Shown: one piece after another, positions 20,115 to 29,246 of the stretch
Position numbering within the stretch: the first letter of the stretch is position 1
Layout of the letters: every line of letters starts with the position of its first letter
Source of the DNA: Martelella mediterranea DSM 17316
GTDB lineage: Bacteria > Pseudomonadota > Alphaproteobacteria > Rhizobiales > Rhizobiaceae
Length of the DNA: 64,000 nt
Assembly: GCF_002043005.1 (NCBI RefSeq)
Contig: NZ_CP020330.1
Location: 248,001-312,000, forward strand
Direction of reading: 5' to 3'
Program-made: the position numbers and the translations under genes
Notes under the pieces: model-generated
What the model saw: only the letters and a program-made list of their open reading frames with translations
Told to the model about the DNA's origin: nothing
Databases searched by the model: none

Positions 20115-23066
20115 TCAGTGCGCCTCGTCCCAGTTGTGGGCGGCGCGGGCATCGACCTTGAGCGGAACCGCCATCGAAACGGCGGGCATGGCGGCGTTTT
20201 CCATGATGTCGACGATCACGGCGCGGGTCTTGTCGACTGCGTCGTCCTCGACCTCGAAAATCAGTTCGTCATGGACCTGAAGCAGCATCTTCGCCCGCTC
20301 GGCAAACCCGGCTTCGCCGAGCGCCGGCTCGATCCGGGTCATGGCGCGGCGGATGATATCGGCGGCCGAGCCCTGGATCGGCGCGTTGATGGCCGCGCGC
20401 TCGTTGAAACTTCTGACCTGATGGTTGGAGGATTTGATTTCCGGATAATGAATCTTGCGGCCGAAGATCGTCTCGACATAGCCGACATCGCGCGCCCGTT
20501 CCTTGGTGGCTTCCATATAATCGCGAATGCCGGGGAAGCGCTCGAAATAGCGCTTGATATAGTCGCTCGCCTCCGAGCGCTCGATGCCGAGCTGGTTGGA
20601 GAGCCCGAAGGCGGAGATGCCGTAGATGATGCCGAAATTGATCGCCTTGGCGCGCCGGCGCACATCGCCCGGCATGCCTTCCACCGGCACGCCGAACATT
20701 TCCGATGCCGTCATCGCATGAATGTCGATGCCATCGGCGAAGGCCTGGCGGAGCTGGGGAATATCGGCGACATGGGCGAGCACGCGAAGCTCGATCTGGC
20801 TGTAGTCGGCCGACAGCAGCTTGTGGCCCGGATTGGCGATGAAGGCGGTGCGGATCTTGCGGCCCTCGGCGGTGCGCACCGGAATGTTCTGCAGGTTCGG
20901 CTCCGACGAGGACAGCCGCCCGGTCGTGGTCGAGGCCAGCGAATAGGAGGTGTGGACGCGCTTGGTCTGGGGGTGGATATAGCCCGGCAGCGCATCGGTA
21001 TAGGTCGATTTCAGCTTGGTCATCTGCCGCCAGTCGACGATCCGGCTTGGCAGCGGCAGCCCCTCTGCGGCGAGATCGTCCAGCACCTGCACGGCGGTGG
21101 ACCACTGCCCGCTCTTGGTCTTCTTGCCGCCGGGAAGCCCCATCTTGCCGAACAGGATGTCGCCGAGCTGCTTGGGCGAGCCGATGTTGAATTTTTCGCC
21201 CGCCAGTTCGTAGATTTCATCCTCGAGCGCGGCGGCCTTCTGCGCCAGCTCGCCGGAAAGCCGCGACAGGATCTGCCGGTCGACGGAAATGCCGCGTTCT
21301 TCCATGCGCGCCAGCACCGGCAGAAGCGGCCGTTCGAGCCGCTCGTAGACGGTCATCACCCGTTCGGCGGCAAGCCGGGGCTTCAGCACCAGCCAGAGCC
21401 TGAGCGTCACATCGGCGTCTTCCGCCGCGTAAGCCGTGGCGCGGTCGATATCGACATAATCGAAGGTGACCATGTTGCGGCCGGAGCCGGCAACCTCCTT
21501 GTAGGGGATCGGCTGGTGGCCGAGCCATTTTTCCGAAAGCGCGTCCATGCCATGCCCGCCCATGCCGGAATCGAGCACGTAAGAGAGCAGCATGGTGTCG
21601 TCGAAATTCTTCACCGTGATGCCGTGGCGCAGCATTACCAGGTAGTCATATTTGAGGTTCTGGGCGATCTTCATGACCGCCTCGTCCTCGAGCAGGCCCT
21701 TCAGCGCGGCGAGTGCCGCATCGAACGGAATCTGCCCCTCGGCAAGCCCGCCGCCGAGCAGATCGTCCTGACCGGCCTTGTGGGTGAGCGGCACATAGGC
21801 CGCGCGGATCACCGCGCCGTCATCGGCGGCGTCCTCGTCGTAGAGCGCCAGCGAGAAGCCGACGAGTTCGGCCTGCATCGCGTCGAGCGAGGTGGTCTCG
21901 GTGTCGAAGGCGACAAGGCCGCGTTCGCGCGCGGTCTCGATCCAGCCTTCGAGCGCAGTCAGATCGCGGATCGTCTCGTAGTTGTCGCGGTTGATCGGCA
22001 GCGATGCAAACCGCGCCGCCCTTGCCGCGGCGAGGTCCGCCGGGCGCTTGCCGTCGGTCGCACCGGGCGCGGTCACTGCGGCCGGCGCCTTGCCCTCACC
22101 CGGATCAAGGTCGGGCCCGTGGGCGTCAGCGCCCCATTCGACGTCGACGGGCGCGGCCTCGATCGCCTGCGCCTCGGCGCCGGTCGCCTCGGCCACGCGA
22201 CGGGTCAGCGAATTGAACTCCATCGCCTTCAAAAACGAGACCAGCTTCGGCCCGTCCTGCGGCTCCAGCGACAGCGCATCGAGCGGCACGTCGACCGGGC
22301 AATCCTGCTTCAGCGTCACCAGTTGGCGCGAGACCAGCACCAGGTCGCGGCTGGCGATGATGTTTTCGCGGCGCTTGTTCTGCTTGATCGATTCTGCATT
22401 GGCCAGCAGATTGTCGAGATCGCCGAATTCCTCCAGCAGCGTCGCCGCCGTCTTCGGCCCGATGCCCGGCACGCCGGGCACGTTATCCACCGAATCGCCG
22501 GTCAGCGCCTGCAGGTCGATCATCTTTTCCGGCGGCACGCCCCATTTCTCGATCACTTCCGGCACGCCGATCTGGCGGTCCTTCATGCCGTCATACATGT
22601 GGACCTTGGGGCCGACGAGCTGCATCAGATCCTTGTCGGAAGAGATGATGGTGGCGTCACCGCCCGCTTCCACCGCCATCCGGGCATAGGTGGCGATGAT
22701 GTCGTCGGCCTCATAGCCTTCCATCTCGATGCAGGGAAGGTTGAAGGCGCGGGTCGCCTCGCGAATCAGCGCGAATTGCGGCACCAGGTCCTCCGGCGGC
22801 GGCGGGCGATGGGCCTTGTAATCCGGGTAAATCTCCTTGCGGAAGGTCTTCGAGGAATAGTCGAAGATCACGGCCAGATGCGTCGGCGTGACGCCCACGG
22901 AGGTGTCGCGCGCCTGTGTCAGAAGCTTCCACAGCATGTTGCAGAAGCCGGAAACCGCGCCCACCGGCAGGCCATCGGATTTGCGCGTCAGCGGCGGCAG
23001 CGCATGGAAGGCGCGGAAGATGAAGCCCGAGCCGTCAATCAGGAAAAGGTGATCGTCTTTTTTCAT
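20115..23066 (-). CDS. polA: DNA polymerase I
   Basis: Repair and lagging-strand maturation polymerase, 983 aa. N-terminal 5'-3' exonuclease/flap domain (LIDGSGFIFRAFHALPPL; DADDIIA-like YEADDIIATYA; KTAATLLEEFG), middle 3'-5' exonuclease with intact acidic motif FDTETTSLD near residue 385, then the polymerase domain with DYSQIELRVLAHV, the O-helix RRRAKAINFGIIYG and the catalytic QVHDELIFEV at the end. All three activities therefore look present. Start MKKDDHLFLIDG chosen by homology; the ATG 15 codons upstream lacks conserved sequence. Confidence 0.98.
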   Translation of the reverse strand: MKKDDHLFLIDGSGFIFRAFHALPPLTRKSDGLPVGAVSGFCNMLWKLLTQARDTSVGVTPTHLAVIFDYSSKTFRKEIYPDYKAHRPPPPEDLVPQFALIREATRAFNLPCIEMEGYEADDIIATYARMAVEAGGDATIISSDKDLMQLVGPKVHMYDGMKDRQIGVPEVIEKWGVPPEKMIDLQALTGDSVDNVPGVPGIGPKTAATLLEEFGDLDNLLANAESIKQNKRRENIIASRDLVLVSRQLVTLKQDCPVDVPLDALSLEPQDGPKLVSFLKAMEFNSLTRRVAEATGAEAQAIEAAPVDVEWGADAHGPDLDPGEGKAPAAVTAPGATDGKRPADLAAARAARFASLPINRDNYETIRDLTALEGWIETARERGLVAFDTETTSLDAMQAELVGFSLALYDEDAADDGAVIRAAYVPLTHKAGQDDLLGGGLAEGQIPFDAALAALKGLLEDEAVMKIAQNLKYDYLVMLRHGITVKNFDDTMLLSYVLDSGMGGHGMDALSEKWLGHQPIPYKEVAGSGRNMVTFDYVDIDRATAYAAEDADVTLRLWLVLKPRLAAERVMTVYERLERPLLPVLARMEERGISVDRQILSRLSGELAQKAAALEDEIYELAGEKFNIGSPKQLGDILFGKMGLPGGKKTKSGQWSTAVQVLDDLAAEGLPLPSRIVDWRQMTKLKSTYTDALPGYIHPQTKRVHTSYSLASTTTGRLSSSEPNLQNIPVRTAEGRKIRTAFIANPGHKLLSADYSQIELRVLAHVADIPQLRQAFADGIDIHAMTASEMFGVPVEGMPGDVRRRAKAINFGIIYGISAFGLSNQLGIERSEASDYIKRYFERFPGIRDYMEATKERARDVGYVETIFGRKIHYPEIKSSNHQVRSFNERAAINAPIQGSAADIIRRAMTRIEPALGEAGFAERAKMLLQVHDELIFEVEDDAVDKTRAVIVDIMENAAMPAVSMAVPLKVDARAAHNWDEAH

Positions 23067-23202
23067 GGCGAATCCATAGCCGCTCGGGCGGCAAAGGTCC
23101 ATGGCCCGCAATCCCGGTCACCCGGCTTTTGAAGCCGCCCCGAGGCATCCGGCAGAACCAGCGGGAAAACCCGCCGGGGAAAATCGATGGTCTGTCCGGG
23201 CT

Positions 23203-24216
23203 CTACCCGCCCCGGCGTTTGCGGGTCTGCACTTCCGAGAGGAACATGCCGAGCGCGATGGCGACGCCCTGGAACATCATCTGCCAAGAGGTTTCCAGAC
23301 CCAGCACCTTCAGCGCCTGTCCGAGCTGGGTGAGGAACAGGGCCGCGCCCGCCACCGCGATCATCGAGCCGATGCCGCCGGAAATCGCCGTGCCGCCGAG
23401 CACCGCCGCGGCGATCGGGGCCAAGAGATAGGGATTGCCGACATCGAGCGTCGGGTTGCGGATGAAAGCCGAGAGCAGCACGCCGACAATGCCGTAAAGC
23501 AGCGAAGCGGCGACGAAGGCGCCCGCCTGATAGCGGCGGATTTCGACGCCGGTGGCATAGGCCGCGCGCGGATTGGCGCCGACGGCCTCGAACCGGCGTC
23601 CAAGCTGGGTGCGGCGCAGGAGGACGGTCAGCACCAGCGTCAGCGCGATCGTGATCCAGATCGTGGTGTTGAGGCCCAGAAAGCGGGCCTCGCCGAATTC
23701 GGCAAGCACGGTCGGCACCCCGGCTTCCGCCGGAAGCGAGCCGCGATACCAGAGCGTGAGACCGGCCACGATCGCGCCGGTCGCCAGCGTCACGATCAGC
23801 GCGTTCAGCTTCAGCCACGCGACCAGCACGCCGTTGACGAGGCCGACCATCATGGCGAAGGCCAGCGCCAACGCCGTGCCGATCACGGCCGAGCCTTCCG
23901 CGCCGCCGGACGTTCCGAGCAGCACCGTGCTCGACAGCGTCACGATCGCCGGCACGGACAGATCGATGCCGCGCGCCATCAGCACCAGCGCCTGCCCCAT
24001 GGCGGCAATGGCGAGGAAGCTTGCGAACGGCAGGATGCTGGTGACCGACGTGCCGGAAATGCTGCGCGGCAGGAACAGAGCACAGAGCGCCACCAGTATG
24101 GCAAGCGCGATCCAGATCGCGGCGAACTGCATCTGGATCACGGGCACCCGTCCCTTGCCGCCGCGCCCGGCCCGTGAAGTGGGCCGATATGATGACATGA
24201 CGCTTGTTTCGGTCAT
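23203..24216 (-). CDS. ABC sugar transporter permease (RbsC/BPD_transp_2 family)
   Basis: 337 aa, about eight to ten hydrophobic helices. Family hallmarks: GIDLSVPAIVTLSS, VNGVLVAWLKLNALIVTLAT and the EAA-like AAVLGGTAISGGIGS near the end. Start at 24216 is preferred because GAGGAT lies 5 nt upstream; an alternative ATG at 24252 overlaps the previous stop. Works with the fused ATPase-permease encoded just upstream; the pore is probably a heterodimer of this protein and the fused permease domain. Confidence 0.9.
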   Translation of the reverse strand: MTETSVMSSYRPTSRAGRGGKGRVPVIQMQFAAIWIALAILVALCALFLPRSISGTSVTSILPFASFLAIAAMGQALVLMARGIDLSVPAIVTLSSTVLLGTSGGAEGSAVIGTALALAFAMMVGLVNGVLVAWLKLNALIVTLATGAIVAGLTLWYRGSLPAEAGVPTVLAEFGEARFLGLNTTIWITIALTLVLTVLLRRTQLGRRFEAVGANPRAAYATGVEIRRYQAGAFVAASLLYGIVGVLLSAFIRNPTLDVGNPYLLAPIAAAVLGGTAISGGIGSMIAVAGAALFLTQLGQALKVLGLETSWQMMFQGVAIALGMFLSEVQTRKRRGG

Positions 24217-24251
24217 TTTATCCTCATCGCTGTTGGAGGTCCGGGCCGGCA

Positions 24252-26798
24252 TCACGCCGCTCGCTTCTCGGCCGGCGCAACCACCCTGCGCCGTCGCATG
24301 GCCGAGAGCAGCAGCGCCTCAAGCTCGCCGAGCCCGGAATAAAGGAAGATCGCAAGCAGGGTCATGACGCCGCCGGCGATGATGCCGAACGCGGTGGAAA
24401 GCCCGAGAAGCGTGATGACGTTGACCATGAGCGCGAAGAACAGCGCGCCGAACAGCGCGCCGACGAACGAGCCGCGACCGCCCGAAAGCGCCGCCCCGCC
24501 AAGAACCGCAGCCGCGATCGAGGTCAGCGCGTAATTGGCGCCAACCGTCGGCGCGCCGACCCCGACTTCCGAGCCGAGGAAAAAGCCAGCGACCGTCGCC
24601 ATCAGCGCGGCGAACACATAGGCGCGGACATGGACGAGGTTGACGCGCACGCCGTTGCGCTGGGCCGCGACCTCGCGAAACCCGACCGCCTTGGCCTCGA
24701 GACCCGAACGGGTCCGGTGCAGCCAGAAATCGAGCGCCATGGCAACGGCGACGAGCACGAAGATCGAGGCCGGCAGGAAGCCGATCCGCTCCTTCATCAG
24801 CCCGGTGAATTCCTGCGAGATCATGCCGCCCGGGATCGGACGCGCCAAGAGCGCCGCGCCCTGAAGAACGGAGAGCATGGCAATCGTGGTGATCACCGCG
24901 TTGATATTGGCAAAGCGGATCAGGCTGCCATTGATGAGACCCACAACCAGACCGATGCCGAGGCAGGCGAGAACGCCGAGGATCTGCATCGGGATCGGCA
25001 TCTGGAAGGCGATCATGTAGGAGGCGGCGACCACGGTGAGGCTCATCATCGAGCCGACCGAGACGTCGAGCCCCCTGACGAGCAGCACATGGAGCTGCGC
25101 CATGGCCGCGAGCGCCGCCGGCGCGGTCGCCAGCAGAATGTAGCGGATGTTGACGGTGCGCAGGAACACCTTGCTCTCCATCGCCGCATAGCCGCCGACG
25201 ATCAGCGTCAACAATGCGAGGAAGACCAGCGGCACCCACCAGATGTTCGAGCCCGAAATCAGCGTGCGGAACACCTGTGATAGCGCGCCTGGTGCCTCCT
25301 CGCTTGCCTGCTTGGCATCGCGGGCGCGCAGGAAGCCGGAGACGATGTTTTCCTCCGTCACCTCCTTGCCCGTGAGTTCGGCAACGATGCGCCCGCGCGA
25401 AAACACCAACACCCGGTCGCAGATGCCGGCAAGCTCCTGGGCGTCGGAGGAATTGATCACCAGCGTGCCGCTTTTGCCGAGATTGGCGCGGATCGCCTGA
25501 TAGATATCGTGGCGCGCGCCGGCATCGACCCCTTGCGTCGGCTCGTCGATCAGCACGGCATCGGCCTCGGCACGGAACGAGCGCGCCAGCACCGCCTTCT
25601 GCTGGTTGCCGCCGGAAAGCCCGCTGACGGGCGTCTCCAGTGTGGCGGCGACGACGCCGAACTCGTCGCGCATTTCCTCGGCGCGGCGCTGCTCGTCGCG
25701 TGACGATACCAGGCCGCGCCGGACGAAATCACGAAGCCGCGGCAGCGTCATGTTCTTGCGCACGCCGAGATCGGGAAAGATCGATTCCCCGGCGCGGTCG
25801 GCCGAAAGGCAGAGCACGCCGGAGCGCAGCGCGTGGCGCGGCTCGGTGACGTCCACGGCGCGTCCGAGACAGGTCACGGTTCCGGCATGGCTCGGATGAA
25901 GGCCGGCAATGGCGCGCAGCGCCTCGCGCTGGCCGTTGCCCTCGGCGCCGGCAAAGCCGACGATCTCGCCACGATGGGCGACGAAGGAAATATCGTCGAA
26001 GCCATGACCGCTCAGACCATCCACGACCAATACCGGATCATGCACGATTGTGCCGGGTTTTGCCGGATATTCGCTTTCCACATCGCGGCCGATCATGCGC
26101 GAAACCAACTCGTGCTCGGAGGTCTCGCTGGTGACCTCGAACGTGCCCTCATGGACGCCGTCCCTCAAGATGGTGACGCGATCGGCGAGGTCGAGGATTT
26201 CCGGCAGGCGATGGCTGACATAGACGATGCCGGTGCCTTCCGCCGCGAGTTCGCGCACGATCCGGCTCAGATGAACCACCCCGTCATGGTCGAGCGTCGA
26301 GGTCGGCTCGTCGAGCAGCAGAACGCGCGGCCGCGACAGCAGCGCCTTGACGATCTCGACGAACTGGCGATGGGCGGGCGTGAGATCGCCGACCAGGCTT
26401 CTGGGAGAAATGCCGAGACCGAAGGGCGCGAGCTTCTCCTCCGCCCAGGCCGTCATGGCACGATAGGGCACCTCGCCGGGCGCGGTGGCGAGATAAAGGT
26501 TCTGGGCAACCGTGAGTTCGCGCACCAGACTGTCGTCCTGATAGACAGTCGCTAGACCGTAGGACAGCGCCTGTCGCGGATCGGCGCGTTCCAGCATCCG
26601 CCCCGCGATCTCGACCGTGCCGCCATTGGGCGCGATCGCCCCGGAGGCGATCTTCATCAGGGTGGATTTGCCCGAGCCGTTTTCGCCGAGAATGGCGTGA
26701 ACCTCGCCCGCGCGGCAATCAAAGCTGAAACCATCCAGCGCCTTCACGCCCGGATAGGTTTTGGAGACGTCGCGCATCGACAGGACGATTTCGGACAT
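24252..26798 (-). CDS. Fused ABC ATPase (RbsA-like, two NBDs) and permease (RbsC-like)
   Basis: 848 aa, the size of RbsA plus RbsC. Residues 1-245: first NBD with Walker A GENGSGKST and Walker B VLLLDEPTSTLD; its signature is the divergent LTPAHRQ. Residues 255-500: second NBD with degenerate Walker A GAEGNGQRE, signature LSGGNQQ and VLIDEPTQGVD. After a linker at about 500-520 comes a full permease domain (to 830) with GLDVSVGSMMSLTV and AAVLGGAALSGGRGS. No stop or frameshift separates the parts, so this is a true gene fusion. GGGAGGG precedes the ATG. Transports an unidentified sugar or polyol together with the products encoded on both sides. Confidence 0.92.
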   Translation of the reverse strand: MSEIVLSMRDVSKTYPGVKALDGFSFDCRAGEVHAILGENGSGKSTLMKIASGAIAPNGGTVEIAGRMLERADPRQALSYGLATVYQDDSLVRELTVAQNLYLATAPGEVPYRAMTAWAEEKLAPFGLGISPRSLVGDLTPAHRQFVEIVKALLSRPRVLLLDEPTSTLDHDGVVHLSRIVRELAAEGTGIVYVSHRLPEILDLADRVTILRDGVHEGTFEVTSETSEHELVSRMIGRDVESEYPAKPGTIVHDPVLVVDGLSGHGFDDISFVAHRGEIVGFAGAEGNGQREALRAIAGLHPSHAGTVTCLGRAVDVTEPRHALRSGVLCLSADRAGESIFPDLGVRKNMTLPRLRDFVRRGLVSSRDEQRRAEEMRDEFGVVAATLETPVSGLSGGNQQKAVLARSFRAEADAVLIDEPTQGVDAGARHDIYQAIRANLGKSGTLVINSSDAQELAGICDRVLVFSRGRIVAELTGKEVTEENIVSGFLRARDAKQASEEAPGALSQVFRTLISGSNIWWVPLVFLALLTLIVGGYAAMESKVFLRTVNIRYILLATAPAALAAMAQLHVLLVRGLDVSVGSMMSLTVVAASYMIAFQMPIPMQILGVLACLGIGLVVGLINGSLIRFANINAVITTIAMLSVLQGAALLARPIPGGMISQEFTGLMKERIGFLPASIFVLVAVAMALDFWLHRTRSGLEAKAVGFREVAAQRNGVRVNLVHVRAYVFAALMATVAGFFLGSEVGVGAPTVGANYALTSIAAAVLGGAALSGGRGSFVGALFGALFFALMVNVITLLGLSTAFGIIAGGVMTLLAIFLYSGLGELEALLLSAMRRRRVVAPAEKRAA

Positions 26799-26866
26799 GG
26801 GTTACCCTCCCCTCATGAACAGAGCGCATGGCGGGCAGCGAGCGCCCGCCATGCCGGATGCGACAA

Positions 26867-28045
26867 TCAGTTGAACATGGCCCGGAGCGTGTCGGGATCG
26901 ACCATGGTCGAAACCGAAACCTCGTCCGGCAGGCTCGGATCGCACTGGTCGACGGAGGCCTGCTTCATCGAGAACGGCACATCGAGATTGGCCGGGATTT
27001 CCTCGCCGGCAAGCGACATCATCGCTGCCGTCAGCGCCAGGCGCGCCTGGTAGTTCTGGCCGGAGGAATAGAAGATCTTGAAGTTCGGGTTTTCGGCCGC
27101 CTTCATGTCGCAGAACAGGCCCTGTTCGTCGGTACGCAGCGCCACCACGATATCGAGCGGCTTGCCGGCCGACTGGTAGGCGCGCACGCCGCCGCGGAAA
27201 CCGTCGGCATAGTCGTAGATATAGCCGTCGATGTCATCGAAGCGCGACAGGATGGCGGAAACGGCCGAGAACGTGCCCTCCTGGGTCCAGTTGGTATCCT
27301 CGGTGGCGACGATATCCAGACCGCCGATTGCGGCCGCTTCTTCCTTGGCGCAGCCCTGCCAGGTGGAGGACAGCGGGTTGCCGGGCGTGCCGCCGAGCGC
27401 CGCGATACTGGCGGCATCCGGGTTGCCGGTGCGGATCGCCTTGACGAATTCCTTGCCGAGATCGCAGATGTTTTCGGAGATATTGGTGACGTAGTCCTCG
27501 CCCGGCGTGCCGGCCACCGTGCCGTTATGCAGCACGACGGTGATGCCGGATTCGGTCGCTTCCCGGATCGACGGGGCAAGCGCCTCGCCATGGTCGGCGA
27601 AGGTGACGATCACATCGACGCCCTGCGCGATATAGGCGCGGAAGTCGGACAGCGCCTTGGCGGCGTCGCCACGGGCCGATGTGTAGGAGATGTGGCCGAT
27701 CTCCGGATAGGTAAGCGCCTGCATGATGAATTCCATCTTGGTGACTTCGCGCCAGACGTTCTCGCCGAAGCCATCGGCATAGGCGACCGTCAGCTCGCCG
27801 CCGGTTCCGGTGTCGCACTGGTTGTTCTTCCAGCATTCGATGGCCTTGGCGCGCATCTCGTCGCTCACCGGAAGCGCGGCCCTGTCGAAGGTCTCGATGA
27901 AAACCGGGCCGACATCGGTGGTGCCGAGCCGCGATTGCAGAAGCTCTTCGGCCGACTGGGCGTGCGCCGCCGCCGGCAGGCCGATAGCGAGCAATGCGAG
28001 CGCTGTCGCGCGGACAGGCCTCTTCAGGCCGTTAAGATAGGTCAT
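26867..28045 (-). CDS. Periplasmic sugar-binding protein of the ABC system
   Basis: 392 aa, RbsB-like (Peripla_BP_4) fold with Sec signal peptide (ATALALLAIGLPAAAHA, cleavage before QSAEEL). Fold signs: VDVIVTFADHGEALAPSIREATESGITVVLHN near 150 and DGYIYDYADGFRGGVRAYQSAG near 290. Longer than RbsB (about 300) and carries several Cys (ECWKNNQCD, CDLG, CAKEE), suggestive of disulfides. GGAGAGG lies before the ATG. First gene of the transporter operon; its promoter carries a putative operator at 28182-28199. Confidence 0.9.
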   Translation of the reverse strand: MTYLNGLKRPVRATALALLAIGLPAAAHAQSAEELLQSRLGTTDVGPVFIETFDRAALPVSDEMRAKAIECWKNNQCDTGTGGELTVAYADGFGENVWREVTKMEFIMQALTYPEIGHISYTSARGDAAKALSDFRAYIAQGVDVIVTFADHGEALAPSIREATESGITVVLHNGTVAGTPGEDYVTNISENICDLGKEFVKAIRTGNPDAASIAALGGTPGNPLSSTWQGCAKEEAAAIGGLDIVATEDTNWTQEGTFSAVSAILSRFDDIDGYIYDYADGFRGGVRAYQSAGKPLDIVVALRTDEQGLFCDMKAAENPNFKIFYSSGQNYQARLALTAAMMSLAGEEIPANLDVPFSMKQASVDQCDPSLPDEVSVSTMVDPDTLRAMFN

Positions 28046-28181
28046 GGCAATTCCTCTCCCTGGTTTTGAGGCCGGTCCATTCTGGCCGGCCGGATCGCCG
28101 CCCGCTTTGCCTCCTTGGCCTCGGCGGATCGGCGACCGGGCGGCCATACCCCTCGGATGGCCGCCGTCGATTACGCATACT

Positions 28182-28199
28182 ATATTACGGTATTACGGT
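28182..28199. promoter_or_regulatory. Putative operator of the sugar ABC operon
   Basis: Contains ATATTACGGTATTAC (28182-28196), matching 14 of 15 bases of the minus-strand sequence at 29083-29097; also the tandem 8-mer ATTACGGT twice (28184-28199). Lies about 137-154 nt before the ATG of the binding-protein gene. Confidence 0.6.
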
Positions 28200-28315
28200 C
28201 ATACGTCAATATGAATTAAACCCCTCCCGCCGATCGCGCCCCCCCTGAATGTGCCAACGCCGCCGGCATTGCGGCGGCGCAAGATTCCCATTCCGGAAAT
28301 TTTTGCCGCGTCCGG

Positions 28316-29035
28316 CTACTGCGCCAGATAGCCGCCATCGATGACGAGTTCCGCGCCGGTGACGAAACTCGCCTCGTCGGAGGCGAGGTACAGGCAGCCA
28401 TTGGCGATCTCGCGGGGCGTGCCGGCGCGACCCATCGGCGTCATCCCGATGACGAACTTGTTGATTTCCGGATCCTGCGCCTGGGTCAGCGGCGTATCGA
28501 TGAAGCCCGGATGCACCGAGTTAACGCGGATGCCGTCGCCGACATGGGTAATCGCCGCATTCTTGGTCATCATGACAACCGCACCCTTGGAGGCGTGATA
28601 GGCATGAGCGCCGGGCACAGCGCCCTTGCCCCAGATCGAGGAAATATTGATGATCGATCCGGATTTCTTCGACTGCATATGCGGGATCACCGCGCGCATG
28701 CCGAAGAACACGCCGTCCTGGTTGACGCCCAGAACCTTGCGCCAGTTCTCCGTGGAGCCGTCGGCGACGCCGTCATAGACGGCAATGCCGGCATTGTTGA
28801 CGAGGCAGTCGATCCGGCCCTGCTCGGCGATGATCCGCTCGATCGCATTGGCCCAGTCATCCTCGTTTGCCACATCGAGCTTCAGCCCGGTGACGCCCTC
28901 CGGATAAACTCCGGAGGGATTGCTGGTGCTGCCGGCATAGACGATCGCCCCCTCCTCGCTGAAACGCTCGACCACGCCGAGACCGATCCCACGCGAGGCG
29001 CCCGTCACCAGTGCCACTTTTCCTTCAAGCCGCAT
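28316..29035 (-). CDS. SDR family oxidoreductase
   Basis: 239 aa. TGASRGIG at residues 11-18, NNAG near 84, NISSIWG with the catalytic Ser, and YHASK (YxxxK), ending in DGGY. GGAGGAGA stands just before the ATG. Situated between the ABC operon and a divergent dehydrogenase gene; likely oxidises the imported sugar or a derivative. Shares the promoter region containing the operator at 29084-29096 with the divergent gene. Confidence 0.9.
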   Translation of the reverse strand: MRLEGKVALVTGASRGIGLGVVERFSEEGAIVYAGSTSNPSGVYPEGVTGLKLDVANEDDWANAIERIIAEQGRIDCLVNNAGIAVYDGVADGSTENWRKVLGVNQDGVFFGMRAVIPHMQSKKSGSIINISSIWGKGAVPGAHAYHASKGAVVMMTKNAAITHVGDGIRVNSVHPGFIDTPLTQAQDPEINKFVIGMTPMGRAGTPREIANGCLYLASDEASFVTGAELVIDGGYLAQ

Positions 29036-29083
29036 ATTTTCTCCTCCCGATAATTTTAAAAGCGCCTCCGCGCCATATTCGTG

Positions 29084-29096
29084 TAATACCGTATTA
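29084..29096. promoter_or_regulatory. 13-bp palindromic operator between divergent dehydrogenase genes
   Basis: TAATAC-C-GTATTA is a perfect palindrome about a central base, about 50 nt before the SDR ATG (minus) and 150 nt before the plus-strand start. Its 15-bp surroundings recur before the ABC binding-protein gene (28182-28196), so one regulator probably binds both. Confidence 0.65.
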
Positions 29097-29246
29097 TGAT
29101 ACGATGCGATAGTCCCGATCCGGAAGAGTTCAGCGCAAGTTTTGCCGCGCCCGCGATGAAATTTTTCCAGATTGGTCGAAACTGCTCGCCCAAGACCAAA
29201 GCCGTGGCCGTAGTTTCCGAGAAAACGCATTTCAGGGAGGACGGGC

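Noticed and set aside
20118..23132. A very long open frame (about 1000 codons) antisense to polA
   Set aside because: It mirrors codon-position GC bias of polA in this GC-rich genome, is rich in His, Arg, Gly and Ala, and resembles no family; polA on the other strand is certain.
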